From Pseudorhodoferax sp032153935 (GTDB taxonomy: Bacteria; Pseudomonadota; Gammaproteobacteria; Burkholderiales; Burkholderiaceae_C): a DNA stretch of 64,000 nt. The number at the start of each line of letters is the position of its first letter. The first letter of the stretch is position 1. The notes beneath the pieces are model-generated. The model saw only the letters and a program-made list of their open reading frames with translations. It ran no database searches and had not been told where the DNA came from. Below, piece after piece: positions 35,182-42,828 of the stretch. The stretch spans positions 3,720,001 through 3,784,000 of the forward strand of contig NZ_CAXUQL020000001.1 in the NCBI RefSeq assembly GCF_964253035.1, given 5' to 3'. A program made the position numbers and the translations under genes.

Positions 35182-35454
35182 ATGAAGACCGCCACATTTC
35201 CCTCCCTGCGCGTCGACGCGCAGCTGCGCTCGGATGCGGAGAGCGTGTTGCGCGAGGGCGAGACGCTGACCAGCCTGATCGAGACGGCGGTGCACGACAC
35301 CATCGAACGCCGCCATGCGCAGGCGGAATTTCTGACGCGTGGCTTGCGGGCACGTGAGCAGGCATGCAGCTCTGGCGTCTACCACCCTGCGGACGCGGTG
35401 CACCGGCAGTTGCGCCAGCGGCTGGATGCACGGCGCAAGCAGGTGCTGGGGTGA
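35182..35454 (+). CDS. Antitoxin of a type II toxin-antitoxin pair (YlcI/YnfO or ParD-like)
   Basis: A 90-aa protein with an N-terminal ribbon-helix-helix-like stretch (TFPSLRVDAQLRSDAESVL, EGETLTSLIETAVHDTIERR) and a charged C-terminal helix expected to wrap the toxin. TTGACA at 35124 and repeated GCAAC motifs before the ATG may form its autoregulated promoter. In intact pairs the toxin begins at the antitoxin stop; here a 73-bp palindromic repeat lies between and the toxin reading frame is broken. Confidence 0.72.
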   Translation: MKTATFPSLRVDAQLRSDAESVLREGETLTSLIETAVHDTIERRHAQAEFLTRGLRAREQACSSGVYHPADAVHRQLRQRLDARRKQVLG

Positions 35455-35527
35455 GCGCCGCGCCGGGCCGCCCCAAGCAAGCTCGCTCCCGCTTGGCGGG
35501 ACAGGCCGCAGGCCGAGGGGTGCATCA
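35455..35527. repeat. Palindromic intergenic repeat between antitoxin and toxin
   Basis: GC-rich 73-bp spacer with the stem CCAAGC (35473-35478)/GCTTGG (35491-35496) and the run CGGGCCGCCCCAAG. This wording recurs between genes in Comamonadaceae in my recollection; no search was possible. The toxin's GTG start lies at its end. Confidence 0.45.
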
Positions 35528-35854
35528 GTGACCCCGCCGGGCGGCTTCGCCGTCCGCTACACCGATGCCGCCCGTGAGGACCTGCTGCGGCTGTTCGACT
35601 TCTTGCCGGAACGCGCGCAGACGGTCGAGGATTTCGACCTGGCGCAGCGCGCCCTCGATGCCGTGGTCGATGCGGTCGAGCGGCAACTCGGCCGCAGGCC
35701 ATTGATCTTCCGCAAGGCCGCCGCGAGTCCTTTCCTGCGCGAGCTCATCATTCCTTTCGGCCATGCCGGCTATGTGGTGCTGTAAGAGGTGCGCGACGCA
35801 TCCACCGTGGACATCCTGGCGGTGCGTCACCAACGCGAGGATGACTACCACTGA
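35528..35854 (+). pseudogene. RelE/ParE-family toxin with premature stop
   Basis: From GTG 35528 the frame reads a ParE-type toxin: FAVRYTDAAREDLLRLFDFL, FDLAQRALDAVVDAVERQL, RPLIFRKAAASPFLRELIIP, GHAGYVVL. There it meets TAA at 35783-35785. The same frame then continues with EVRDASTVDILAVRHQREDDYH to a TGA at 35852-35854, which is the normal C-terminal end of this family. The TAA replaces an expected Tyr codon (TAC/TAT). The last 23 residues hold the strand and His/Arg residues typical of activity, so the toxin is probably inactive. A sequencing error at one base is the alternative. Confidence 0.75.
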
Positions 35855-35881
35855 AGCCCGGCGGACCCCCTCCGCAACAGA

Positions 35882-36421
35882 TCAGCGCCCCAGCCCCTGC
35901 AGCCGCCCGGCCTCCACGATCTCGATCCAGTAGCCGTCCGGGTCCTTGATGAAGGCCACGTCCTTCATCTTTCCCTGCTCCGGCCGCTTGACGAAGGCCA
36001 CGCCGTTGCGGTCGAACCAGGCCACCGCCGCATCCAGGTCGGGCACCGAGAAGCAGATGTGCCCGAAGCCCTGGGGCTGCGCATTGCCGTCGTGGTAGCG
36101 GAACGCGGGGTCGGCCTCCGTGCCCCAGTTGTGCGTGAACTCCAGGATGCCGCGCTGCGCGAAGGTCCAGGCGGTGCGCTCGCCCGCACCGTCCGGTGGT
36201 GGCGCGTCGCCGGCCTGCGGCCGGTGCAGGAAGTACAGCGAGAACTTCATCTCCGCAAAGTCCAGCTTGCGCAGCAGGCGCATGCCCAGGATGCGGGTGT
36301 AGAAGTCCAGCGCGGGCTGCGGGTCTTTGACGCGCAGCATGCTGTGGTTGAAGACGAAGCCGGCGGTCGCCGCGTCGGGCTGCGCCGCGACACCGGGTTG
36401 GTTCTCGGTGGTGAATGGCAT
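35882..36421 (-). CDS. gloA: Lactoylglutathione lyase (glyoxalase I)
   Basis: A 179-aa vicinal-oxygen-chelate enzyme that isomerises the methylglyoxal-glutathione adduct. Metal ligands are in FNHSMLRVKD (His), LEFTHNWG (Glu), GFGHICFSVPD (His) and YWIEIVE (Glu). Length and YFLHRPQ region fit the longer GloA class (eukaryote and Pseudomonas type). It follows the GMC operon on the same strand by 28 bp. Methylglyoxal from acetol or acetone metabolism could explain its place beside a propane-type pathway; this link is inference. Confidence 0.92.
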   Translation of the reverse strand: MPFTTENQPGVAAQPDAATAGFVFNHSMLRVKDPQPALDFYTRILGMRLLRKLDFAEMKFSLYFLHRPQAGDAPPPDGAGERTAWTFAQRGILEFTHNWGTEADPAFRYHDGNAQPQGFGHICFSVPDLDAAVAWFDRNGVAFVKRPEQGKMKDVAFIKDPDGYWIEIVEAGRLQGLGR

Positions 36422-36449
36422 GGTGGATGGGGTTGCAGGTGGCGCCGGC

Positions 36450-38018
36450 TCAGATCGCGCGTTCGCTCATCTGGCGCGCGATGTACTCGGCCTGGCGGAT
36501 CGCCAGCGTGACGATGGTCAGCGTGGGGTTCTCGGCGCCGCCGGTCGTGAACTGGCTGCCGTCGGAGATGAACAGGTTAGGGATGTCGTGCGTCTGGCCG
36601 TACTGGTTGCACACGCTGGTCTGCGCGGACGCGCCCATGCGGCAGGTGCCCAGGTTGTGCGTCGACGGGTAGGGTGGTGTGCGGAACGACTTGATGGCGC
36701 CGGCCGCCTCATAGATGCGCTGGCCCTGGCGGAACGCGTGCTCGCGCATCGCGATGTCGTTGGCGTGGTCGTCGAAGTGCACGTTGGGAATGGCATTGCC
36801 CCATTTGTCCTTCAGGCTGGCGTGCAGCGTCACGCGGTTGCTCTCGCGCGGCATGTCCTCGCCGACTAGCCACATGCCGGCCAGGTGCGTGTAGTTCTCC
36901 ATGTACTCGCTGAAACCCGCGCCCCAGCCGCCCGGGTTCAGGAAGGCGGCCATGAAGGGCAGACCCAGCGCCAGCGTCTCCAGCTCGTAGCCGCCCGCGA
37001 AGCCGCGCCGCGTGTCATGCACCGCCTCGTCGCGCACGATGCCGGCCATGGTCGTGCCGCGGTACATGTGCACGGGGTTCTTGAACATGGCGTAGACCGA
37101 GCCCGTCATGTGGCGCATGTAGTTGCGCCCGACCTGGCCGGAGCTGTTGGCCAGGCCGTCCTTGAACATGGACGAGGCCGACAGCAGCAGCAGGCGCGGC
37201 GTCTCGATGGAGTTGCCGGCCACGGCGACGATGCGCGCCTTCTGCCGCTGCTCCTTGCCGTCCTTGTCGAAGTAGACGACACCCGTCACCTTGCCCCGGG
37301 CGTCGTGCTCGATGCGCGTCACATGGCTTTCGGGCCGCAGGTCCATGTTGCCGGTCTTCTCGGCCTTGGGCAGCTCGGTGTACAGCGTGCTCCACTTCGC
37401 GCCGCTCTTGCAGCCCTGGAAGCAGAAGCCCAGCTGCATGCAGCGGCCGCGGCCGTCGCGCGGCTGGCTGTTGATCGCCATGTTGCCGGTGTGCACCTCC
37501 TTGTAGCCCAGCTTGGTGGCGCCGGCGTGCATCACCTTGAAGTTGTTGTTGCCGGGCAGTCCGGGAATACCGTGGGTGCGCGTCACGCCCATCTTGTCCT
37601 CGGCGCGCGTGTAGTAGGGCTCCAGGTCTTTCAGCGTCAGCGGCCAGTCCTGCAGGTTGGCACCGGCGATCTCGCCATAGACGGTGCGCGTGCGGAACTC
37701 GTGCTCCTGCAGGCGCAGCGAGGCGCCGGCCCAGTGGGTGGTGGTGCCGCCCACGGTCTTGCAGATCCAGGCCGGCAGATTCGGGAAGTCCTTGGCGACG
37801 CGCCAGCTGCCCGAGGTGGTGCGCTTGTCCAGCCAGGCGAGCTGGCTGAAGGACTTCCATTCGTCGTTGATGAAGCTGGCGCTGGACTGCAGTGCGCCTG
37901 CCTCCAGCACCACGACCTTGATGCCTTTCTGGCAGAGCTCGTTGGCGAGCGTGCCGCCGCCTGCGCCGGAACCGATGATGACGACGACACCGTCGTCGTC
38001 GAATGCGAATTGGGTCAT
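36450..38018 (-). CDS. GMC-family FAD dehydrogenase (gluconate 2-dehydrogenase large-subunit type)
   Basis: A 522-aa flavoprotein. N-terminal FAD motif VVIIGSGAGGGTLANEL, GGTTTHWAGASLR, a Cys-rich block (CMQLGFCFQGCKSGAKWS), and C-terminal catalytic part HNLGTCRMGAS with NPTLTIVTLAIRQAEYIA. The start at 38018 has AGGAGG in front. With the upstream Tat-exported subunit and cytochrome c it forms a periplasmic three-part dehydrogenase that oxidises an alcohol or sugar and passes electrons to the respiratory chain. The substrate is not shown; an alcohol made by the adjacent monooxygenase is plausible. Confidence 0.87.
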   Translation of the reverse strand: MTQFAFDDDGVVVIIGSGAGGGTLANELCQKGIKVVVLEAGALQSSASFINDEWKSFSQLAWLDKRTTSGSWRVAKDFPNLPAWICKTVGGTTTHWAGASLRLQEHEFRTRTVYGEIAGANLQDWPLTLKDLEPYYTRAEDKMGVTRTHGIPGLPGNNNFKVMHAGATKLGYKEVHTGNMAINSQPRDGRGRCMQLGFCFQGCKSGAKWSTLYTELPKAEKTGNMDLRPESHVTRIEHDARGKVTGVVYFDKDGKEQRQKARIVAVAGNSIETPRLLLLSASSMFKDGLANSSGQVGRNYMRHMTGSVYAMFKNPVHMYRGTTMAGIVRDEAVHDTRRGFAGGYELETLALGLPFMAAFLNPGGWGAGFSEYMENYTHLAGMWLVGEDMPRESNRVTLHASLKDKWGNAIPNVHFDDHANDIAMREHAFRQGQRIYEAAGAIKSFRTPPYPSTHNLGTCRMGASAQTSVCNQYGQTHDIPNLFISDGSQFTTGGAENPTLTIVTLAIRQAEYIARQMSERAI

Positions 38019-38071
38019 GCGTGCCTCCTGTTCGTGTGGTGTGTCGAATGCCTGTCGGTGCGCCGCTGCCG

Positions 38072-38707
38072 TCAGCCCAGGAAGGGCGGCGGGCTGGCCG
38101 CCTTGGACGGCGCCGGCAGCCACTTGAGGTCCTGGAAGCCCCGCGTGATGTAGCCCCCCTTCTCCCAGGCGGAGCCCGGATAGCCCAGGGCGGCGTAGGC
38201 CATGTCGTTGTCGTACAGCGATGTCACGCACTGCCCCCGCACGGTGTTGAAGAAGGACGTGCCCTCGATGGCCTTGACCGCGGCCAGCCGCTTGCCGGCC
38301 GGCGCCTTGGCGAAGCTGCCGCCCACCGCCTGGTCGAGCGCGGCCAGTCCTTCGTGCAATTGCGTGGCGGTGGCCGCGTCGGTGCCGGCCTTGGCATCGA
38401 GATCCTTGGCCAGCAGCGCGTAGACCGCATCCGGCAGCTTCTTGTGCGGATACAGCACGCGGCCCATGGCGATCAGCGTCTGGCCTTCCTGCGTGCTGAG
38501 CTGCTTGAGCTCCGCGGCCCACACGGGCGAGGGCGCCAGCGCCGCCAGCACCGAGCCGGCTGCCAGCGTGCCCATCAGCAGGCCGGTGCCCTGCAGGAAG
38601 TCGCGCCGCGCCAGTGGCAGATCGCACTTCGGCACCTGGCCGCTGCGCTCGTCTTCGCAGGCGCTGTGGTGGGTGTGGGTCGAGGGTGCGATGGGGATCA
38701 CATGCAT
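38072..38707 (-). CDS. Gluconate 2-dehydrogenase subunit 3-like protein, Tat-exported
   Basis: A 211-aa protein with a twin-arginine signal: LARRDFLQGTGLLMGTLAAG after a 35-residue leader, cleavage near VWAAE. The mature part matches the Gluconate_2-dh3 family (LSTQEGQTLIAMGRVLYPH, VYALLAKDLDAKAG, FFNTVRGQCVTSLYDN, YPGSAWEKGGYI). Such subunits are needed to export and anchor the FAD subunit, which has no signal of its own. GGAGAAC RBS. Lies between the cytochrome and GMC genes. Confidence 0.86.
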   Translation of the reverse strand: MHVIPIAPSTHTHHSACEDERSGQVPKCDLPLARRDFLQGTGLLMGTLAAGSVLAALAPSPVWAAELKQLSTQEGQTLIAMGRVLYPHKKLPDAVYALLAKDLDAKAGTDAATATQLHEGLAALDQAVGGSFAKAPAGKRLAAVKAIEGTSFFNTVRGQCVTSLYDNDMAYAALGYPGSAWEKGGYITRGFQDLKWLPAPSKAASPPPFLG

Positions 38708-38760
38708 GTTGTTCTCCTGGGGTTGGGGTCTTGGTCGTCGGGGGACATCGTGGGGCGGTG

Positions 38761-39111
38761 CTACCTGGCGCCGCCCAGGATCCAGGTGGCCAGCCGACGC
38801 GCATCGGCCTCGGACAGCTGCGGCTGCGGCGGCATCGGGATCTGGCCCCAGCGGCCGCTGCCGCCGCCGCGGATGTGCTCCACCACGGCCTGCAGCGCGC
38901 CGGCCTGGTCGCTGTACTTCGCGGCCACCGACCGGAAGGCCGGGCCCACCAGTTGCGTCTGCACCGCATGGCAGCCCGTGCAGCCGTTCTTCTGCGCCAG
39001 CGTGGCGTTGGCGATAGCGCCAGGGCAGGTGGCGCACAGCGCAGCGCACGCCAGCCAGCCGGTCAGTCGCCGCAGCTGCGGCTGTCTTGTCTCGTTGTTC
39101 CTGCGTTTCAT
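38761..39111 (-). CDS. Monohaem cytochrome c
   Basis: A 116-aa secreted class I cytochrome c: signal peptide (LTGWLACAALCATCPGAIANA), haem-binding CTGCH near residue 45, and IPMPPQ supplying the Met ligand. It is much smaller than the triple-haem subunit of classical gluconate dehydrogenase, so electrons probably pass from the GMC flavin to this single-haem carrier. First gene of the minus-strand set, divergent from the alcohol dehydrogenase at 39409. Confidence 0.87.
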   Translation of the reverse strand: MKRRNNETRQPQLRRLTGWLACAALCATCPGAIANATLAQKNGCTGCHAVQTQLVGPAFRSVAAKYSDQAGALQAVVEHIRGGGSGRWGQIPMPPQPQLSEADARRLATWILGGAR

Positions 39112-39254
39112 GCCCGTTCGTCGTCGTCCGTTCGAGGCAGGGATGGTGCTGCGCCAGGCCGCGTTGAACCACGCGGACTAACGCTGTAGCGATTTGGGAC
39201 GCCCCCCACCGGGCGGCCGCATGCCGGTGCGTTCGAAAGCGCGACACCGAGGGC

Positions 39255-39274
39255 TTTCCCGGGGCTGCGGGAAA
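39255..39274. promoter_or_regulatory. Possible activator site (TTTCCCG-N6-CGGGAAA)
   Basis: Perfect 7-bp inverted arms around a 6-bp centre, about 60 bp upstream of the sigma-54 promoter candidate at 39335. That distance is normal for an enhancer-binding-protein site. Related half-sites (CCGTGAAA 43917-43924, TTTCACGG 44013-44020) lie upstream of the second sigma-54 candidate. The rest of the 297-bp gap 39112-39408 shows nothing else. Confidence 0.4.
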
Positions 39275-39334
39275 CCCGTTGGCCGCGCGAATTTCCACAA
39301 GCGAATCAAGGCTCGGGGCATGTGGGCAGCACCC

Positions 39335-39350
39335 GGGCATGTCGGTTGCA
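39335..39350 (+). promoter_or_regulatory. Sigma-54 promoter candidate upstream of the alcohol dehydrogenase
   Basis: GGGCATGTCGGTTGCA: -24 GG at 39336-39337, -12 GC at 39348-39349, exactly ten bases between, with a perfect TTGCA -12 element and GGGCA in place of TGGCA. It lies 59 bp before the start codon at 39409 in a cluster that encodes its own sigma-54 activator. Confidence 0.55.
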
Positions 39351-39408
39351 AAGCAGCGCGGTCAACGCAACGGTGGCAGCGCAAGGCCGCACAACACAGG
39401 AGATGACC

Positions 39409-40452
39409 ATGAAAGCCGCAGTCCTTCACGAGTACGACGAGACGCTCAGCAGCGATGCGTTCGTGCGCTACGAAGATGTCCCCGACCCGAAGATCGAGAG
39501 CCCGACCGACGTCATCGTGCGCATCGGCGGTGCCGGTGTCTGCCGCACCGACCTGCACGTGGTCGAAGGCATCTGGCGCAACCAGGTGGAGGTGAAGCTG
39601 CCCTACATCATGGGCCACGAGAACGCGGGCTGGGTCGAGGCCGTCGGCTCGGCGGTGAGCGGCGTGAAGGTCGGCGATGCCGTGATCTGCCACCCGCTGG
39701 TCACCAGCGGCCACTGCCTGGCCTGCCGCCGCGGCCTGGACACCCATGCCGAGGACAGCCGCTTTCCCGGCATCAACACGGACGGCGGCTATGCCGAGTA
39801 CCTGCGCACCGGCGAGCGCTCGCTGATCAAGCTGCCCAGGACACTGGCGCCCAAGGACGTCGCGCCCTACACCGATGCCGGCCTCACGGCCTACCGCGCG
39901 GCCAAGAAGGCCTCGCGCCACCTGCTGCCAGGCGAGTACGCGGTGGTCATCGGCGCAGGCGGCCTGGGCCACATCGGCATCCAGGTGCTGGCCGCACTGT
40001 GCGCCACCGAGATCATCGTCGTCGACCGCTCCGACACCTCGCTGCTGCTGGCCAGGGAATGCGGTGCGCACCACCTGGTCAAGGCCGATGGCAACGAAGT
40101 GGCCCAGGTGCTGGAACTCACGCGCGGCAAGGGTGCCGAGGCCGTGATCGACTTCGTCGGCGAGGGCGACGCCATCGCCAAGGGCCTGGCCATGACGCGC
40201 AACGCGGGCAGCTACTACATCGTGGGCTACGGCGGCAAGATCGAACTGCCGACCATCGACATGGTCACCAGCGAGAAGAGCATCGTCGGCAACCTGGTTG
40301 GCACCTACCCCGAGCTGGTCGAGCTGATGGCGCTGGCCGACCGTGGCCTGGTGCACCTGGCCACCCAGGAGTACCGGCTCAAGGACGCGAACCAGGCTCT
40401 GCGCGACCTGCACCACGGCAAGGTCAAGGGCCGTGCAGTGCTCATCCCCTGA
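39409..40452 (+). CDS. Zinc-dependent alcohol dehydrogenase
   Basis: A 347-aa NAD(P)-linked medium-chain dehydrogenase. Catalytic zinc ligands: Cys in GVCRTDLH, His-Glu in GHENAG, Cys/Asp region further on; cofactor motif VVIGAGGLGHIGIQ followed by VVDRSD, which favours NAD. The structural-zinc lobe is incomplete (GHCLACRRGLDTH keeps two cysteines). I chose ATG 39409 rather than 39403 because ACAGGAG is then correctly spaced. First gene of the monooxygenase module under a sigma-54 promoter candidate. Likely oxidises an alcohol product of the monooxygenase. Confidence 0.88.
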   Translation: MKAAVLHEYDETLSSDAFVRYEDVPDPKIESPTDVIVRIGGAGVCRTDLHVVEGIWRNQVEVKLPYIMGHENAGWVEAVGSAVSGVKVGDAVICHPLVTSGHCLACRRGLDTHAEDSRFPGINTDGGYAEYLRTGERSLIKLPRTLAPKDVAPYTDAGLTAYRAAKKASRHLLPGEYAVVIGAGGLGHIGIQVLAALCATEIIVVDRSDTSLLLARECGAHHLVKADGNEVAQVLELTRGKGAEAVIDFVGEGDAIAKGLAMTRNAGSYYIVGYGGKIELPTIDMVTSEKSIVGNLVGTYPELVELMALADRGLVHLATQEYRLKDANQALRDLHHGKVKGRAVLIP

Positions 40453-40459
40453 GGTGGCC

Positions 40460-41488
40460 ATGAGCGCTGCACCCGCACCCATTCCCGTCACGGTGCTGAC
40501 GGGCTTCCTCGGCGCCGGCAAGACCACCTTGCTGAACCGGCTGTTGCGCGACACGGGCGGCCGGCGCTATGCGGTCATCGTGAACGAGTACGGCGAGATC
40601 GGCATCGACGGCGCGCTGGTCATCGGCGCCGAAGAAGAACTCTACGAACTCAACAACGGCTGCGTCTGCTGCAAGCTGCGCGGCGACCTGGTGCGCATCG
40701 TCAGCGGCCTGGTGCGACGGCCGGACCGCTTCGACGGCATCCTGATCGAGACCTCGGGCCTGGCCGATCCGGCGCCCATCATCCAGACCTTCTCGCTGGA
40801 CGACCTGCTGCGCCAGCACACGCGGGTGGACAGCGTGGTCTGCGTCGCCGACGGCCGCTACCTGGACACGCAGCTGCGCGGCGCACCCGAGGCCAGCGCG
40901 CAGCTCGCGCAGGCCGACCTGGTGCTGCTCAACAAGGCCGACCTGGCCGACGAAGGCCAGCTGCAGCAGGCGGAACAGGCCGTGCTGCAGCTCAATCCCG
41001 GTGCCGAACTGCGGCGCTCGGCCTACGGCGACCTGCCGCTGAAGGACCTGTTGGACCGCGGTGCCTTCGACCGGGCACGGCTGACCGTCGTGGCGCCGCG
41101 CCTCGCGCCGGGCGCGCCACCGGGTGCGCTGTCGGCGGCCTATGGCGCGGTGAGCGCGGCACAGCACAGCCCCGGCCTGTGCAGTGTGTCGCTGCGCTTC
41201 ACCGAGCCACTCGACCGCAGCCGCTTCCTGCCGTGGCTGCAGCAGCTGGTGCAGGAGCGCGGAGCCGACCTGCTGCGCGCCAAGGGCATCCTCGACTTCG
41301 CGGGCGATGGCAGGCGCTTCGTGTTCCAGGCCGTCCACATGACCGTGGACAGCGGACCGGACCGCGCCTGGGCAGAAAGCGAGCCGCGCGAGTCCCGGCT
41401 GGTGTTCATCGGGCGCGGCCTGGACGCCGCTGAGCTGCGCGCCGAATTGGCCCACTGCCTGGCGGACGTGGCCGAGGTGGCCTCGTGA
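40460..41488 (+). CDS. CobW/COG0523-family GTPase metallochaperone
   Basis: A 342-aa G3E GTPase. Walker A GFLGAGKTTLLNRLL at about residue 14, the metal-binding CxCC motif NNGCVCCKLRGDL, ETSGLADPAPI, NKADLAD for guanine recognition, and a C-terminal CobW_C domain (LRFTEPLDRSRFLPWL). Members insert Zn, Co or Fe into client enzymes, as the P47K activators do for nitrile hydratase. Seven bp after the alcohol dehydrogenase and overlapping the WD40 gene by GTGA. Inferred clients here are the zinc alcohol dehydrogenases or the diiron monooxygenase. Confidence 0.87.
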   Translation: MSAAPAPIPVTVLTGFLGAGKTTLLNRLLRDTGGRRYAVIVNEYGEIGIDGALVIGAEEELYELNNGCVCCKLRGDLVRIVSGLVRRPDRFDGILIETSGLADPAPIIQTFSLDDLLRQHTRVDSVVCVADGRYLDTQLRGAPEASAQLAQADLVLLNKADLADEGQLQQAEQAVLQLNPGAELRRSAYGDLPLKDLLDRGAFDRARLTVVAPRLAPGAPPGALSAAYGAVSAAQHSPGLCSVSLRFTEPLDRSRFLPWLQQLVQERGADLLRAKGILDFAGDGRRFVFQAVHMTVDSGPDRAWAESEPRESRLVFIGRGLDAAELRAELAHCLADVAEVAS

Positions 41489-42633
41489 GTGCCGCAACGT
41501 CGTTCGCACCGCCGCTGCTCGACCTGCTCGGCGTGCACTGGGCGGCCGGTGCTCCGGTGACGGGCCTGGCCTGGGAGGCCGATGGCGGCTCGGTGGCGTT
41601 CGCGCTGGGCGATGGCCACCTGCTGGTCGCCGATGCGCGCTGGCCCGGCGGTCCGACGCTGGTGCCGCGGCCGGCCGGTGGCGTGGCGGTGCAGCCGGCG
41701 CAGAGCCTGGCACCCGCACCGCGCCGTGCGGCCTGCCACCAGGGCGCCTGCCTGGCGGTGGCGGCAGATCGCGCCGGCGGCTTCGTCACGGGCGGCGACG
41801 ATGGCGGCGTGGTGCACCTGCCGCGCCAGGCCGCGCCCGCGGTGCTGGCCAGCGGCAGCGACGGTTGGGTCACCGCGCTCGACTGCGGCGCCGACGCCTG
41901 CCACGCCTACGCGCGCGGCCGCCATGCCTACCGCATCGGCGCCGGCAGCGGCGCGCGCATCGCGCTGCCTGCGCCGGTCACCGCGCTGGCCTTCGATCCG
42001 GCCGGCACCCGCCTGGCGATCGCGCACCACGGCGGCGTCACGCTGTGGGAAGAAGACGGCACGACCCGGCTGCTGCCCTGGCACGGCTACCACCGCGCGC
42101 TGGCCTGGAGCCCCGACGGCCGCTACCTCGTCACCGGCATGCAGGAGAACGCGCTGCACGGCTGGCGCGTGGCCGACGGCGGCGACATCGAGATGGGCGG
42201 CTACCCGGGCCAGGCCCTGTCGCTGTCGTTCTCGCACGATGGCCGCTTCCTGTGCACCAGCGGCGCCATGCGCCCGGTGTGCTGGGGCTTCGATCCGCCC
42301 GGCGTGCAACAGCAGCCGGGCGAGGCCGGCATGGCCAGCCGCACACCGGTGACCCGCGTCGCCTGCCATCCGCGCCAGCTGTTGATCGCGGCGGGCTACC
42401 ACAACGGTGCCGTCGCGCTGTGCCAGCCCGGCAGCCACGAGACGCTGTTCATCAAGGGCGCGGGCGCCGGTGCCGTCAACGCGCTGGCCTGGTCGCCGGA
42501 CGGGACCGGTCTGGCGCTGGGCACGCAGGAGGGCCTGTGCGGCTGGCTGGCCATGCCGCCAGGGCTGTTCCGGCCACGCGCTGGGGCGCGCCGCGACACA
42601 CACGCGAACCACCACCAGGAGTTGACCGCATGA
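41485..42633 (+). CDS. WD40-repeat protein
   Basis: A 382-aa cytoplasmic beta-propeller. Repeat-like blocks end in W or L after D-G patterns: VTGLAWEADGGSVAFALGDG, FVTGGDDGGVVHLP, VTALAFDPAGTRLAIAHHGG, HRALAWSPDGRYLVTGMQEN, LSLSFSHDGRFLCTSGAM, VNALAWSPDGTGLALGTQEG. About seven blades can be drawn. GTG start at 41485 in GTGA overlap with the GTPase. CobW-type GTPases accompanied by a WD40 protein recur in metal-homeostasis operons, so this is probably its scaffold or partner. It ends in ATGA with the next small gene. Confidence 0.82.
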   Translation: MSAATSFAPPLLDLLGVHWAAGAPVTGLAWEADGGSVAFALGDGHLLVADARWPGGPTLVPRPAGGVAVQPAQSLAPAPRRAACHQGACLAVAADRAGGFVTGGDDGGVVHLPRQAAPAVLASGSDGWVTALDCGADACHAYARGRHAYRIGAGSGARIALPAPVTALAFDPAGTRLAIAHHGGVTLWEEDGTTRLLPWHGYHRALAWSPDGRYLVTGMQENALHGWRVADGGDIEMGGYPGQALSLSFSHDGRFLCTSGAMRPVCWGFDPPGVQQQPGEAGMASRTPVTRVACHPRQLLIAAGYHNGAVALCQPGSHETLFIKGAGAGAVNALAWSPDGTGLALGTQEGLCGWLAMPPGLFRPRAGARRDTHANHHQELTA

Positions 42634-42818
42634 GCGACACCACCCAGGACAAGGACCACTACTTCGCGCAGCTCGCGCGCATCGCCGACGAGATGACCGC
42701 GGCCTACGGCCGCGACTTCGCGATGGGCGCGCTGGTGCTCGCGGCGCGGTTCATCGCCGAGAGCGAGGCGCGTGGAGCCGCCACCACTCCCGAGATCCCG
42801 ACCACCGTCACAACCTGA
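42630..42818 (+). CDS. Small acidic protein of unknown function (62 aa)
   Basis: Starts in the ATGA overlap with the WD40 gene and stops 10 bp before the next start, so translation coupling makes it credible. Sequence: an amphipathic helical core (YFAQLARIADEMTAAYGRDF, ALVLAARFIAESEA) and a Thr/Pro-rich tail. No cysteines, no membrane segment. I do not recognise a family. Conservation of position beside CobW-WD40 would suggest a third part of the metal-delivery unit. Confidence 0.65.
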   Translation: MSDTTQDKDHYFAQLARIADEMTAAYGRDFAMGALVLAARFIAESEARGAATTPEIPTTVTT

Positions 42819-42828
42819 GGAGACACCG

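Noticed and set aside
39112..39300. Sigma-54 promoter on the minus strand for the cytochrome c/GMC genes
   Set aside because: I looked for GC-N10-CC with consensus flanks and found none that fits.
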